This document shows, piece by piece, positions 49,940-59,800 of a stretch of DNA of 64,000 nucleotides. Numbering within the stretch: position 1 is the first letter of the stretch; the number at the start of each line of letters is the position of its first letter. A model generated the notes under the pieces. The model saw nothing but the letters and a program-made list of their open reading frames with translations. It did not search any database and was not told the DNA's origin. The stretch lies in the NCBI GenBank assembly GCA_028280515.1, contig JANQLP010000120.1:1-64000 (forward strand), read 5' to 3'. The stretch comes from Hyphomicrobiales bacterium (lineage in GTDB: Bacteria; Pseudomonadota; Alphaproteobacteria; Rhizobiales; Methyloligellaceae). Position numbers and translations under genes: made by a program.

Positions 49940-52189
49940 TCAGAACTTGACCGCCGCCGTCACCGCAACGCTCCGCCCAACGCCGGGCAATGCGTCGGTC
50001 AACGGCCGGTACTCTTCGTCGGTGAGATTATTGAGCTCGACCACAAGGCGATACTTGTCGTTCTCGCCATAGGTTCCGCCGAAAGCCAGGTTCAGGGTTG
50101 CCCAGCCGTCGACCTCATTGGTCTCCCGGCCACCATCATCGGGAAGTGTCTCCTTCACGTCCGTCGAGGCACGGGCAAACAGATCGGCCCAGGCGTTGAT
50201 CCCGCGAATGTCACGTTCGACGCGCAGCCCGAAACGGCCGGACAGCCGTGGCACGTTCGTGTTGTATGTCGAGAAGTCCTCGAAATCGAGACGGCGGCGC
50301 GTGTATGCCCCGGTGGCATATGGTGTCACACGCGTGCCGGGGATCGTGTACTGCGTGAGCAGTTCAACGCCCCAAGTGGTCGCCTCGTCGACATTCACGT
50401 AGACCCTGTTCGGAGCGCTGCGTCCTGCAATTTGAGGACAAGTCACGCCCGATGCTGCGCACTCAACCGTGGTGATGTAATCCTTCGACTTCGTGTAGTA
50501 GCCGACCACGTCGACGGCAAGGTGGTCCCCATCAAAGCGCAGGCCGAGTTCGTAGTTGTTGGCCGTCTCCAGCTCCAGATCCGGATTACCGAACACCGTC
50601 TGACCACCGGCGGAAGTCCGCCCGAAGCTCTGCAGAAGCGTCGGATTGATGTAACCGGAAGAATAGAGCGCACGCAGCGTGGTGTTCTCGAAGCCGGAGT
50701 AAGTCAGGGCAACACTCGTTGATGTTTCGAGCTGCGTCTCCGACCCCGGGGTCAACGCGGCCTGTGTGCTTCGCGACTCTTCCAGCTTTGTCTCGATGTG
50801 GTTGTAGCGCACACCGGTGATCAGGTTCAAATCCGGCACGATCTCCCAGTCATCCTGCGCGAACAGGGAGAAGGTATCGATACGCGCTTCCTGAAAGCTC
50901 GAGTTCTCGAGCGGAAACTGCCCCGGCGGTGCGAATGGCGGCGGCGGCACCACGTTCACGGTCGAGGTCTTGTCCGTTTCCAGCACGTCGGCAAGGTACT
51001 GGACTCCGACAATCGTGTAGTGGTTCCTGAATGCCTCCAGGTCGATCTGGGCGGTCGCCCCGTAATTGGTGATGGTGTCATCGGACGTGGACTGAACGTC
51101 GGTGGACGAAGCGGGGATTACGGTCCCGAAGGGCGGTGGAAAGGGAACGAAAGACGCCGGCGTGAACGTCTCGACATTGTTTTCAAACAGCCTGTCGATC
51201 GTCTGGTAGTAGGCATCGACATGCACCTTGGCGACCGGGCCGCCGAGGTCTTCCGCGTCGTAGTAGACACCGATCTTCTTCAGGTCCCGCTGCGGCAGGT
51301 CGATCGTGAAGTCGGTGACGCCTTCGATATTGGGCGGGCGTCCGGTGATCGTTTCCGGATCCTTCCAGGTTTCAGTGTCAAGCCGGTACTGTTGAGCCTT
51401 CACAGCTAGATAATGGTTGCCCTCCACACCGAACGTGTAGCCGAGGTGAGCCGAGATATCGTCCGTATCCCAGGCCGTGGTTTCGAGGCGACCGGTGCTG
51501 GTGAACTCCCCCTTGGGTGTTTTCTGGTCGTCATGTTCGGCAATCCCGCCGGTCACGCGATAATCGAAATTGCCCAAGGTTCCGCCGGCGCTTGTCCAGC
51601 CCTGCCACCCGGACGTGCCGGAGTAATACGTTCCGCCGACCTCGACCTCGACAGCTTTGCCCGGAACGCCCTTCTTGGTGACGATGTTGACAACGCCGCC
51701 GATTGCCTTGGCGCCATAGAGAACCGAGGCAGGACCGCGCAGAACATCGATGCGTTCTATCGCGGCCGGGTTGATGAGGATCGGGGTACCGTAGGTGGAG
51801 TGGTCGGTGATTTCCTGCCCGTCCAGGAGGATGGTGACCCGGCGCGAGGACTCACCGCGTATGCGGAGCCGCTTCATGCCCGGCACCGAACTGTCGACCA
51901 ACTCGACCCCGGGCACATCCCGGATCGCTTCGCCGACACTGAGGGGCGCCTGCCGCTCAAGCTGCTGCTGGTCGACGACGCTCACGGAACGCGGGTTGTC
52001 CTGAACCGTGACCTCGGTGCGCGTCCCGATGATGGTGAGTTCGTCGAGCTCGATAGGTTGCGCATGCGCACTGCGATGGAACGCGGTCAATGCGAACGAT
52101 GCGGCGCAGATCGCGATGGCGGATACGCCCAGTACTCTGTAGTTGCGTCTCGTACCGGGACGTCGTGCGAGGTCCAGATCTTTGTACAT
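49940..52189 (-). CDS. TonB-dependent receptor, heme/vitamin B12-type
   Basis: A 749-residue receptor with signal peptide (VSAIAICAASFALTAFHRSA, cleavage near HAQPIE), TonB box ELDELTIIGTRTEV, plug at about residues 55-165 (GEAIRDVPGVELVDSSVPG, IDVLRGPASVLYGAKAIGGV) and a barrel ending in VAVTAAVKF. The GNPDLELETANNYELG element corresponds to the NPDL box of heme and cobalamin receptors; the conserved heme His before it is not obvious. ATG 52189 follows GGGGGAAAA. It is convergent with the heme-monooxygenase cassette and preceded by a small Cys-rich exported protein. Confidence 0.9.
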   Translation of the reverse strand: MYKDLDLARRPGTRRNYRVLGVSAIAICAASFALTAFHRSAHAQPIELDELTIIGTRTEVTVQDNPRSVSVVDQQQLERQAPLSVGEAIRDVPGVELVDSSVPGMKRLRIRGESSRRVTILLDGQEITDHSTYGTPILINPAAIERIDVLRGPASVLYGAKAIGGVVNIVTKKGVPGKAVEVEVGGTYYSGTSGWQGWTSAGGTLGNFDYRVTGGIAEHDDQKTPKGEFTSTGRLETTAWDTDDISAHLGYTFGVEGNHYLAVKAQQYRLDTETWKDPETITGRPPNIEGVTDFTIDLPQRDLKKIGVYYDAEDLGGPVAKVHVDAYYQTIDRLFENNVETFTPASFVPFPPPFGTVIPASSTDVQSTSDDTITNYGATAQIDLEAFRNHYTIVGVQYLADVLETDKTSTVNVVPPPPFAPPGQFPLENSSFQEARIDTFSLFAQDDWEIVPDLNLITGVRYNHIETKLEESRSTQAALTPGSETQLETSTSVALTYSGFENTTLRALYSSGYINPTLLQSFGRTSAGGQTVFGNPDLELETANNYELGLRFDGDHLAVDVVGYYTKSKDYITTVECAASGVTCPQIAGRSAPNRVYVNVDEATTWGVELLTQYTIPGTRVTPYATGAYTRRRLDFEDFSTYNTNVPRLSGRFGLRVERDIRGINAWADLFARASTDVKETLPDDGGRETNEVDGWATLNLAFGGTYGENDKYRLVVELNNLTDEEYRPLTDALPGVGRSVAVTAAVKF

Positions 52190-52251
52190 TACTTTTCCCC
52201 CTGAATCCCCAATCGTTTTTTTGATTTGCCTTGCGCAGCGCCGAGACCGGC

Positions 52252-52644
52252 TCATCCGCGCAACCGCGCCGACTTGCGCAGCATTTTCTGGGTCGACGTC
52301 ACACAGTGTTCCTGAGCGTTTTTCCGGTCGGCTTTCGGTGCCGGTGCCGCCTTGCAGGACGCCACGTCTTTCACCGGTTCAACGGTAACGTTGTCGTCTT
52401 TGAGCGTGATCCGGTAAGAGTGGCGCGGCGCGTCCGGAGGGGTGCCGTGCACGAATTTCTCGAACGTGGCGGTTCCCCGGAAGCAGCCAAGCTCCAGAAT
52501 CTTGATATCCCCCGATTCCAGAATTGCGCGCACGTTCTCGCCGGTTTCCTTGCAGCCCGCCGCATCGAGACCGTTGACGAACGCAGCCGACACACCGCCC
52601 GCCGATGTGGCGGTCAAGATCACGAGTATGAGTGCTGCTGTCAT
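52252..52644 (-). CDS. Small cysteine-containing exported protein
   Basis: A 130-residue protein with an N-terminal signal (AALILVILTATSAGGVSA) and four cysteines in the mature part (AGCKETG, LGCFRGT, ASCKAAP, EHCVTST), which suggests two disulphides. No family recognised. It stops 62 bp upstream of the receptor start on the same strand, so the two are likely cotranscribed. Its size and cysteine count resemble the protein leading the TonB operon at 30728, although I see no clear sequence similarity. Confidence 0.65.
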   Translation of the reverse strand: MTAALILVILTATSAGGVSAAFVNGLDAAGCKETGENVRAILESGDIKILELGCFRGTATFEKFVHGTPPDAPRHSYRITLKDDNVTVEPVKDVASCKAAPAPKADRKNAQEHCVTSTQKMLRKSARLRG

Positions 52645-53084
52645 TGCTGACGCCCCCGCCGATCCGCCCGCGACACAGCGTTCAGGATCGGCCTTTGTGT
52701 TTTTGTTGCTTTTTTATCGATGGGTGGGCTGCCCTCATTCGCCTCAATCCGGGAGCATTTCGGCCCCAAACGGGAGTTTTTCGGAAGGGCCCGAGGCGGC
52801 GACGGCGGGTATCACGGAATAGGCTGAGATCCGGGCCGGCGTCCGTCTCGACGGCAAGATGGTCAATGACTCCATCGTACGCCGGGCGCGACGCATCCTC
52901 GCAAGACGATGATGTAGCACTTGCCCGTCAGGCCAGGCAGATGATGGGCGGACCATCTGACACAAAAGATCGCGGACACGCACGATTACGGGCCCGATAT
53001 AGGTCTCCTGGCAAGGCAGACCGTCCGGCTCAGGCAGGCAAATGCAGTCGACCGCCCGGTGATGCGGCGCCTGTCCAGAAGTCG
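52645..53084. other. 440-bp gap between T1SS locus and receptor operon
   Basis: Contains the promoter for the receptor operon on the minus strand and the 3' boundary of the acyltransferase gene. I see no convincing terminator with a T tract and no supportable reading frame. Confidence 0.4.
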
Positions 53085-53624
53085 TCAGTCGAGGGTGTTG
53101 ACCGCAGCCTGTCCGTCCGCGTCCGCCGCACGCACCTTGATCGTCTTGTCCGGACCGACCTTCTCACGGATGCTCTTCACCAGTGCCGAGCTCACCTGCG
53201 GGGCGGCGACAATGTCCAGCAGCCAGATGATATCGCCGCTCTTCCATTCGTCCGGCTTGATCTCGATCGGCGTGTCGAGATCCACGGTCAGCCGCTGATC
53301 CACCGCATCGGACACGCTCGCCCAGAAGGCGACGCCGACGGGCGTGGGCGGCAGCTCCACATTGTCGGCCTGCGCCCGCGCCAGCACATACTGGTCGGAC
53401 ATGAAGGCCGGAACCATCTGCCGCGCCAGCGTGCCCAGCGTCACCTTGCTGTGGCGCGGCGACTGGAGCATGACGCTCATGATTTCGCCGAAGACGGCAG
53501 CCTTGAGCCTGGCTTCGAGTATGTTGCGGTTGGCGATATCGCCATTGTCGACATTCTCGACCTTTTTCACCTTCTTCGCCTTCGGCTTGCCGCTGCCGTT
53601 CGGTTTTTGCGTCTTCTTTGCCAT
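53085..53624 (-). CDS. HlyC-family toxin-activating lysine acyltransferase
   Basis: A 179-residue protein recognisable as HlyC/RtxC family. VFGEIMSVMLQSPRHSK aligns with the GHVSWLWASSPLHRN start of HlyC, placing the catalytic His at H58. QYVLARAQ and PVGVAFWASVS follow in order, and DEWKSGDIIWLLDIVAAP aligns with the EDWTSGDRKWFIDWIAP block, giving catalytic Asp D137. Residues 1-33 are a Lys-rich extension absent from HlyC. HlyC enzymes transfer fatty acyl groups from acyl-ACP to lysines of RTX proteins in the cytoplasm. ATG 53624 follows AGGAGG. Last gene of the RTX/T1SS locus; its target is presumably the 2317-residue protein. Confidence 0.82.
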   Translation of the reverse strand: MAKKTQKPNGSGKPKAKKVKKVENVDNGDIANRNILEARLKAAVFGEIMSVMLQSPRHSKVTLGTLARQMVPAFMSDQYVLARAQADNVELPPTPVGVAFWASVSDAVDQRLTVDLDTPIEIKPDEWKSGDIIWLLDIVAAPQVSSALVKSIREKVGPDKTIKVRAADADGQAAVNTLD

Positions 53625-53641
53625 GGGGGTCCTCCTCACTC

Positions 53642-54976
53642 CTACTCCTCGCGCCACGCACGGTTCATGCTGTCGATAATGGGTTGCATCATGTAGGCGA
53701 GCGCGGTCCGCTCGCCCGTACGGATCAGGACTTCCGCGGGCATGCCCGGCTGTAGGTCCTGCCCGTCGAGACGCTGTAGTTCCGATTCCGGCACCCGGAT
53801 GCGGGCAACGTAGAACGTTGCGCCGTCCTGTGGATTTGTCAGCGCATCCGCCGATACATAGCTGACGACGCCCGTGAGCGTCGGTGTGGTGCGCTGCTGG
53901 AACGCAAGGATGCGTACCTCGGCCTCCTGACCGATGACCACATTGTCGACGTCCTGGGGCTGGACCTGCACCTCGAACAGAAGCCGGTCGCCGCTCGGCA
54001 CGAGTTCAAGGATCGTCTCGCCGCCCTTGATCACCGCGTCCTCCGCGTGCACGGAGAGGCCGACGACCTTGCCCGAAACGGGGGCCCTGATGTCGATGCG
54101 CTGGAGTATGTCCTGTGCCGCGATATGGCGTTCGCGCAGGTCATGGATCTTCGCCTGCACCTCGCGCAGGGTGGCCACCACCTCGTTGCGGAATGCCTTT
54201 TGCTTCTGGATGATCTCGAGTTTGGTTTCGCCGATCGCCTTGCGCGCCTTGGCAATGTTGGCGGTGAACTCGCCGTTCTCACCTTCCAGCCGCGCCGCCT
54301 CGCGTTGCAACGCGAGAATACGCGGCCGTGTCGTCTGGCCCTTCCTGAGAAGCTCAAACAGCGAGGCGAGCTCTTCCTCTATTAAGTTGATCTGCTTGCG
54401 GCTCGCGCTCTTCTGCGCCGTCAGCCCGTCGATCTCCTGTTCGAGCTGCCGGATGCGTTCTTCGAGGATCTCGGTTTCGCCTCGCAGCGTCTCGCGGCGC
54501 GACTCGAAAATCGCCTGCTGGCTTTTGATCAGGCCCGCAACCGCGGGGTCATCCGCCTGCTCCTGAATGAGCCCGGGCCAGCCGATGCTCTCGTTCCGGT
54601 CCCGCTCCGCGATGTAGCGTGCTTCCTTGGCCAGCTCCTCACGATAGGCGGAGGCTGCAATCGACAGGGATGCCTTGGCGCGGGTGTCATCGAGGCGGAT
54701 GAGGACGGCGCCGGCCTTGACGTAATCGCCGTCGCGCACGTTCAGCCTATCAACGATACCGCCTTCCAGGTGCTGAACCTGTTTGCGGTTGGTGTCGACC
54801 GTCACCTGACCCGTCGCGATGATCGCGCTCGCCAACGGGACGGTGGCGCCCCAGCCCCCGACCCCGCCAAACGCCAGTGCGATGGCGCCGAGGCCCGCGA
54901 GCACCCATGGCCAGACGCGGGTGACGACCGGCACGCCTTTCTCCGGCTGCGGACCGTTACTTGCGGCTTCTGACAC
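53642..54976 (-). CDS. Type I secretion periplasmic adaptor (HlyD/PrtE family)
   Basis: A 444-residue membrane fusion protein with one membrane helix (VWPWVLAGLGAIALAFGGVG), a first lipoyl half (GQVTVDTNRKQVQHLEGGIV), a long coiled hairpin at about 110-300, and the second half RIDIRAPVSGKVVGLSVHAE, ending in a beta domain with QDLQPGMPAEVLIRTGERTA. The start is a GTG at 54976 with AGGAG upstream, overlapping the ATPase stop by 20 bp. It connects the inner-membrane ATPase to a TolC-type channel, which is not encoded here. Confidence 0.93.
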   Translation of the reverse strand: MSEAASNGPQPEKGVPVVTRVWPWVLAGLGAIALAFGGVGGWGATVPLASAIIATGQVTVDTNRKQVQHLEGGIVDRLNVRDGDYVKAGAVLIRLDDTRAKASLSIAASAYREELAKEARYIAERDRNESIGWPGLIQEQADDPAVAGLIKSQQAIFESRRETLRGETEILEERIRQLEQEIDGLTAQKSASRKQINLIEEELASLFELLRKGQTTRPRILALQREAARLEGENGEFTANIAKARKAIGETKLEIIQKQKAFRNEVVATLREVQAKIHDLRERHIAAQDILQRIDIRAPVSGKVVGLSVHAEDAVIKGGETILELVPSGDRLLFEVQVQPQDVDNVVIGQEAEVRILAFQQRTTPTLTGVVSYVSADALTNPQDGATFYVARIRVPESELQRLDGQDLQPGMPAEVLIRTGERTALAYMMQPIIDSMNRAWREE

Positions 54977-56699
54977 GCGGGCGCTCCTTCTGTTCTTCGG
55001 CCGAATTCGGGATCGAGCGCACGCCGCTCATGAGCCGCGGCAGCACTTCATCGCGCGGACCGAAGGTTTCGAGCTGTCCGCCGCGCAGGACGAGAACCAG
55101 ATCCACCGCTGTCAGAATGGCCGGTCGGTGCGACACGACGACGACGGTCCTGTTCCGCGACTTCAGGCGCGTCAGCGTTTTTTGCAGCGCGGCCTCTCCG
55201 TCGCTGTCCAGGTTGGCGTTCGGCTCGTCGAGGACCACAAGACACGGGCCTCCGTAAAGCGCGCGGGCGAGCGCGATGCGCTGGCGCTGGCCGCCGGAAA
55301 GCACACAGCCGCCCTCGCCGATATGCGTCTCGTACCCGTCCGGCAGCCGCAGGATCAACTCGTGCGCGTCGCACAGCCGCGCGGCGGCGATGACTTTCTC
55401 TGAGTCCGGCTGGTGCATTCTGGCAATGTTCTCGGCCACCGTTCCGGACAGAAGTTCCACGTCCTGCGGCAGGTATCCGATGTTCATTCCGAGCTGCTCC
55501 GGCGGCCAGTTCGCGAGTTCACCGCCGTCGAGACGCACATGACCCGCGGCACGCGGCCAGACGCCGACGAGGAGCCGCGCCAGCGTCGACTTGCCAGCAG
55601 CACTCGGACCGATCACGCCCAGCATCTGCCCCGGAGACAGATCGAAACTGACGCCTTGCAGGATAGGCTTGCCGCCCCGTGGCGGCATGGCGGTCACGTT
55701 CTCGACCTTGAGATGGCCCTCGGGCTGCGGCAACGGCAACTGGTCAGACCGCGACGGATTGGCGTCCAGCAGTTGCTGCAGCCGGGAATAGGCGCCACGG
55801 GCGCTGATGAACTGGCGCCAGTTGTTGATCGCCGCCTCCACCGGCGCAAGTGCACGTCCCATGATGATGGACGCGGCGATCATCACACCCGGGGTGATCG
55901 CCTCCTGAATGACGAGGTAGGCGCCGAAGCCGAGCATGCCGATCTGCAGGCACGGGCGGATGAACTTGGCGATCGCCGTCAGTGCCCCGGCACGGTCCGT
56001 GGCCCTGTTTTGCAGCGCCAGTCCCTTTTCGTGCAGATCCTGCCAGCGGCTGCGGACCTGCGGGATCATTCCCATGGCATGAACCGCTTCCGCGTTGCGA
56101 AGCGAGGAGCTTGCGAACTCGTACGCCTCCAGCCCCCTCGCCGCGGAGCTCTTGAGGGGATTGCGGGTGATGAACTCGGAAAGGACGGCAAGGCCGAACA
56201 AGAGGATCGCGCCGCCGAGCGCGACCGCACCAAGCAGCGGGTGGAACAGGAAGATGACGGCAATGAACACGGGCGTCCACGGCGCGTCGAAGAACGCGAC
56301 CAGTCCGGGCCCCGTCAGGAACCCGCGCACGGCATCCGTGTCACGCAGAAACTGGCTGCCTTCCGCCGTCCGCCCGCGCAACTGGTGGTCAAACATGGCC
56401 GAGAAGACGCTCTCTTTCAGGTCTTCATCGAACCGCGAACCGAGCCGCGTCAGGATACGGCTGCGCACGAGCTCCAGAAGCGCACTCGTCGCAATCAGCC
56501 CAACGGCGAGAACGGTCAGCGCGACCAGCGTGTCGTAGCTGCGCGAGGCGAGCACGCGGTCGTAAATCTGCAGCATGTAGAGCGGGCCGACGAGCATCAG
56601 AATGTTGATGAAGAAACTGAACGCGCCGATGATCACGAAGAGCCGGCGCGCCGAACCCATTGCCGTCTTCAGTGCGGATTTTTCAGTCGGATTTTGCAT
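54957..56699 (-). CDS. Type I secretion ABC transporter (PrtD-type)
   Basis: A 580-residue ABC exporter with six membrane helices (about residues 15-290) and a C-terminal ATPase. Walker A is GPSAAGKSTLA, signature LSGGQRQRIALARALYG, Walker B CLVVLDEPNANLD and the switch VVVSHRPA. No peptidase or peptidase-like N-domain is present, so it is PrtD-type rather than HlyB-type, even though a HlyC-type enzyme is encoded nearby. ATG 56699 is chosen; an upstream TTG would add a non-conserved 32-residue extension running through the hairpin at 56740. Confidence 0.92.
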   Translation of the reverse strand: MQNPTEKSALKTAMGSARRLFVIIGAFSFFINILMLVGPLYMLQIYDRVLASRSYDTLVALTVLAVGLIATSALLELVRSRILTRLGSRFDEDLKESVFSAMFDHQLRGRTAEGSQFLRDTDAVRGFLTGPGLVAFFDAPWTPVFIAVIFLFHPLLGAVALGGAILLFGLAVLSEFITRNPLKSSAARGLEAYEFASSSLRNAEAVHAMGMIPQVRSRWQDLHEKGLALQNRATDRAGALTAIAKFIRPCLQIGMLGFGAYLVIQEAITPGVMIAASIIMGRALAPVEAAINNWRQFISARGAYSRLQQLLDANPSRSDQLPLPQPEGHLKVENVTAMPPRGGKPILQGVSFDLSPGQMLGVIGPSAAGKSTLARLLVGVWPRAAGHVRLDGGELANWPPEQLGMNIGYLPQDVELLSGTVAENIARMHQPDSEKVIAAARLCDAHELILRLPDGYETHIGEGGCVLSGGQRQRIALARALYGGPCLVVLDEPNANLDSDGEAALQKTLTRLKSRNRTVVVVSHRPAILTAVDLVLVLRGGQLETFGPRDEVLPRLMSGVRSIPNSAEEQKERPRVRSRK

Positions 56700-56739
56700 G
56701 TCTCGGATCGAAAATTCACTTGTTCTCAAAACGCGCTCA

Positions 56740-56767
56740 GGGAAAGCGGCTTTTACGCCGCTTTCCC
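56740..56767 (-). terminator. Stem-loop between RTX gene and T1SS genes
   Basis: GGGAAAGCGGC and GCCGCTTTCCC pair as a perfect 11-bp stem around a 6-nt loop, midway in the 130-bp gap. The minus-strand sequence after it has only a short T run, so it is probably a leaky terminator that keeps the secretion machinery below the level of the substrate message. Confidence 0.55.
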
Positions 56768-56829
56768 CAAGCGTCGGGGGGAGCGCCGGGCGCAACCGGT
56801 AAGGCGCGACCCGGCTCCTGAACCGCCGG

Positions 56830-59800
56830 TCAGGTCGTCATCATGTCGTCCGACAGATCGATCCGCGCCACGATCGGGTCGTGATCGCTCGGATTGTCGG
56901 ACGGGAAGCCGTAATCCAGATTGGTGTGGACGATGTCGACTTCCGCATCCGCGGCGAGGTTGTCGCTGACCAGAATATGATCGAGCACCTGGGAATTGCC
57001 GTTGAAGATGAAGGTGTACTGATCCTCGGTCGGCAGCGTGTCGATCAGATTGACCAGTTCGGCGTCACCGCCATTGCCGTTCTTCATGGCGTCCAGCGTG
57101 TCGGAGAACTGGAAGTCGTTCATGTCTCCGAGCACGATCACGTTGGCGTCCGGATCGCCGGCAATGATTCCGGCAACGAAATCATTGATCACGCTTGCCT
57201 GATCCACCCGCTGATCCAGAGTGTTCTGGACCGGCGGCTGGTTTTCGCCGAACAGCCCGTCGTCCTGGCTCTTGGATTTGAGGTGGTTGCCGACCACCGT
57301 GACCGATTCCCCGGTCGGCAGGAAGGTGAACTCGCCAACCAGCGGCTTGCGCGTGCCTTCATAGGCTGCCTCGGCCGGGGTCCCGTCACCGTTCTCTTCG
57401 AACGCATCGTCCTCGATCCGCGTCAGGGTCGAGAAATCGAGCGACACCCGGTCCGCATTGTAGAGGAACGCGTTCTGAATGTTGGCGCCGGGCTGACCGC
57501 CGTCCGCGCCGTCGACCGGGTCGATCGAGGCAAAGGAGTAGAACGGACCGCCGGCCAGGAAGATGGCCTGAGCCAACTCCTGCAGCGTCAGGGTCGCGCT
57601 GGTCACGCCATCGTCGGTCGTGCCGGAGCTATCCTGAATCTCCTGAAGCGAAATGATATCGGGAGAGCCCAGCGCGTTGACGATGCTCTCGGCCAACGCG
57701 TCGAGACGGTCCGCCGCGCCGCCGGGATCGCCGTCGCCCGGATCGAGGTTGAAGGCGTTGTAGGTGGCGATGGTCAGGTGCTCGTCATCGCCCGCAAGCG
57801 ACGTCATCTCCTGAACCCGCCCGCCCGAAACGACGGTCGGGGTCTCGGTGAGCTGCAGCTTGTACGCGCCGAAGGTGTAGTCGAGCACGCCGACCGGGTT
57901 CTCCGCGAACGTGTCGCCCGTCGTCGCATTCGGCTCCGTCACCAGCACGTCGTCGGTGAGCAGGATCTCCGGATTGAAGTCGCCGTCCGACACCACCTCG
58001 TTGAGGATGCCCGGTCCGGACTCGCTGCCGCGGTTGGCAACGAGCGCGACCTCGTCGAAGCGGCTTGTGCCGGCGACCACCAGCGGATCGTTGACTTCGA
58101 CACGCATGCCCTCAAGGCTCTCGAGGAAGTCGATGGCATCGGTTTCCGGATCGAAGCTGGCCAGCCCGTCGTCATCGATATTGTCGTTCGGCTGGATCCG
58201 GTCGACACCGAGCACAACCGTGTCGGGCAACGTGTTGCCGGAAGAGGTGACGTTGGTGCTGCTGGCGTCGATGCGGGTGAGCGACAGGTTCGAGCCGAAC
58301 TGCTGTTCCTCGACAGTGCCCTGCACTTCGACCGCATCGCCAACCGCAAGACCGGTTATGTCGCCAAGGATGAAGATGCCGTCCGAGGTGGCGATATCGC
58401 CGTCGCCGGTCGGGTCCTGCAGATAGAACCCGGTGGCTGCGATGGCCGTCACGATGCCGGACGTGCGCACCAGCGCGCCCTCATGAGGCGAGCGATGCCC
58501 GGCGCCCTGAATGTCGAAGATCGCGAGATCGAGTGGCTCCGGATTGGCGGCACCCGGTGTATCGGTAACGCCGTCGTCGAACTCGCCGATCTGCCACTCG
58601 CCACTGTCCGGCGAACGGAACACGTGACCCGGGACGAACTGGCCGTCCGGTCCGACGACCGTGTCGGAATAGACCAGATCGTCGGCTCCGGGATCCTGGT
58701 CGGGATCCTCGACCAGGGCCACCGAGTCCACGACCTCCGACCAAGGCGCCGTCTCCGGCGTCCCGTCGTCGTTGGTGTCGAGATCGTCGCCGACGGCACC
58801 GGTGAAGTCCCGAACCAGCAGATGTGTGACGTTATCGGAATTCTCGAAGTCGAGAACCGTCGTCAGGTCTGCCGTGCCGAGGGAGAACGAGCCCTCCGCC
58901 GCGACGAAGTAGCCGTTGGCATCGAGCGACTGCCCGGTGAGATCGATGGCGGCCTCGACAACGCCGCTGCCGCCCGGACCGTCACCGATGACGACATAGG
59001 TGTAGCCGTCGAGCGACAGGTTGGCTTCGCCGAACAACTCGAAATACTCGTCATTGTCCGTGCCTGGCTGATCGATCCGGATCTCGTTGATGACAAGTTG
59101 CGCGCCCGGGAACGTCGCACCGTCGAGCACGGTATCGGCCCGTGCACCGAGGTTCTGGATGCGCTCATCGAACTCCGGCTCGGTCTCAGCCGCATTGAAG
59201 TCACTCGGACCGTCGGGGCTTCCATCGGCAACGGGATGGTTCTCGACCAGGAATTCCGCGAGAGCGTCCTGCTCCGTTCCGAAGCCGGCAAAGTCCGCAT
59301 TGCCGTCAAGGGCACCGGGGATTGTCGTCGGGTCCAGCGTATTCATATCCACGCGATTGGCGAATGTCGGGTCCGCGGCAACGAAATCGTCGAACGGATA
59401 CCCGTCACCGCCGTCGGCGAGGAAGTTCAGCGTGACGATACGGATCGCCGACGGCGCTGCGTCGACAACGCTGCCATCCTGAACGATTGCCAGCTTGTTA
59501 CCGGATTCATCGACGATGGCTGCGCTCTCGATCCGGCTTCCCGCGGGCGCATTGGGATCGAATGAGAAATTGATCCCGCCGACCTGTGCGAACTGACCCG
59601 GGGTCGCTCCCGGCGCCGTGGCCGAGACCGCGTGCTCCAGAACCTGCAGAAGCTGCTCAGGTGTGAGCGTGATCAGGGTGAGCGCATTGTTGAAGCGCAG
59701 CGTATTCTCGATATCGAGTTGCGAAATCTCGCCGGTCTCCTTGCCGGACAGCGGATTCTCCTGCGGCGGCAGCTCGTTACCGCTTGAGTCGACCTCGCCG

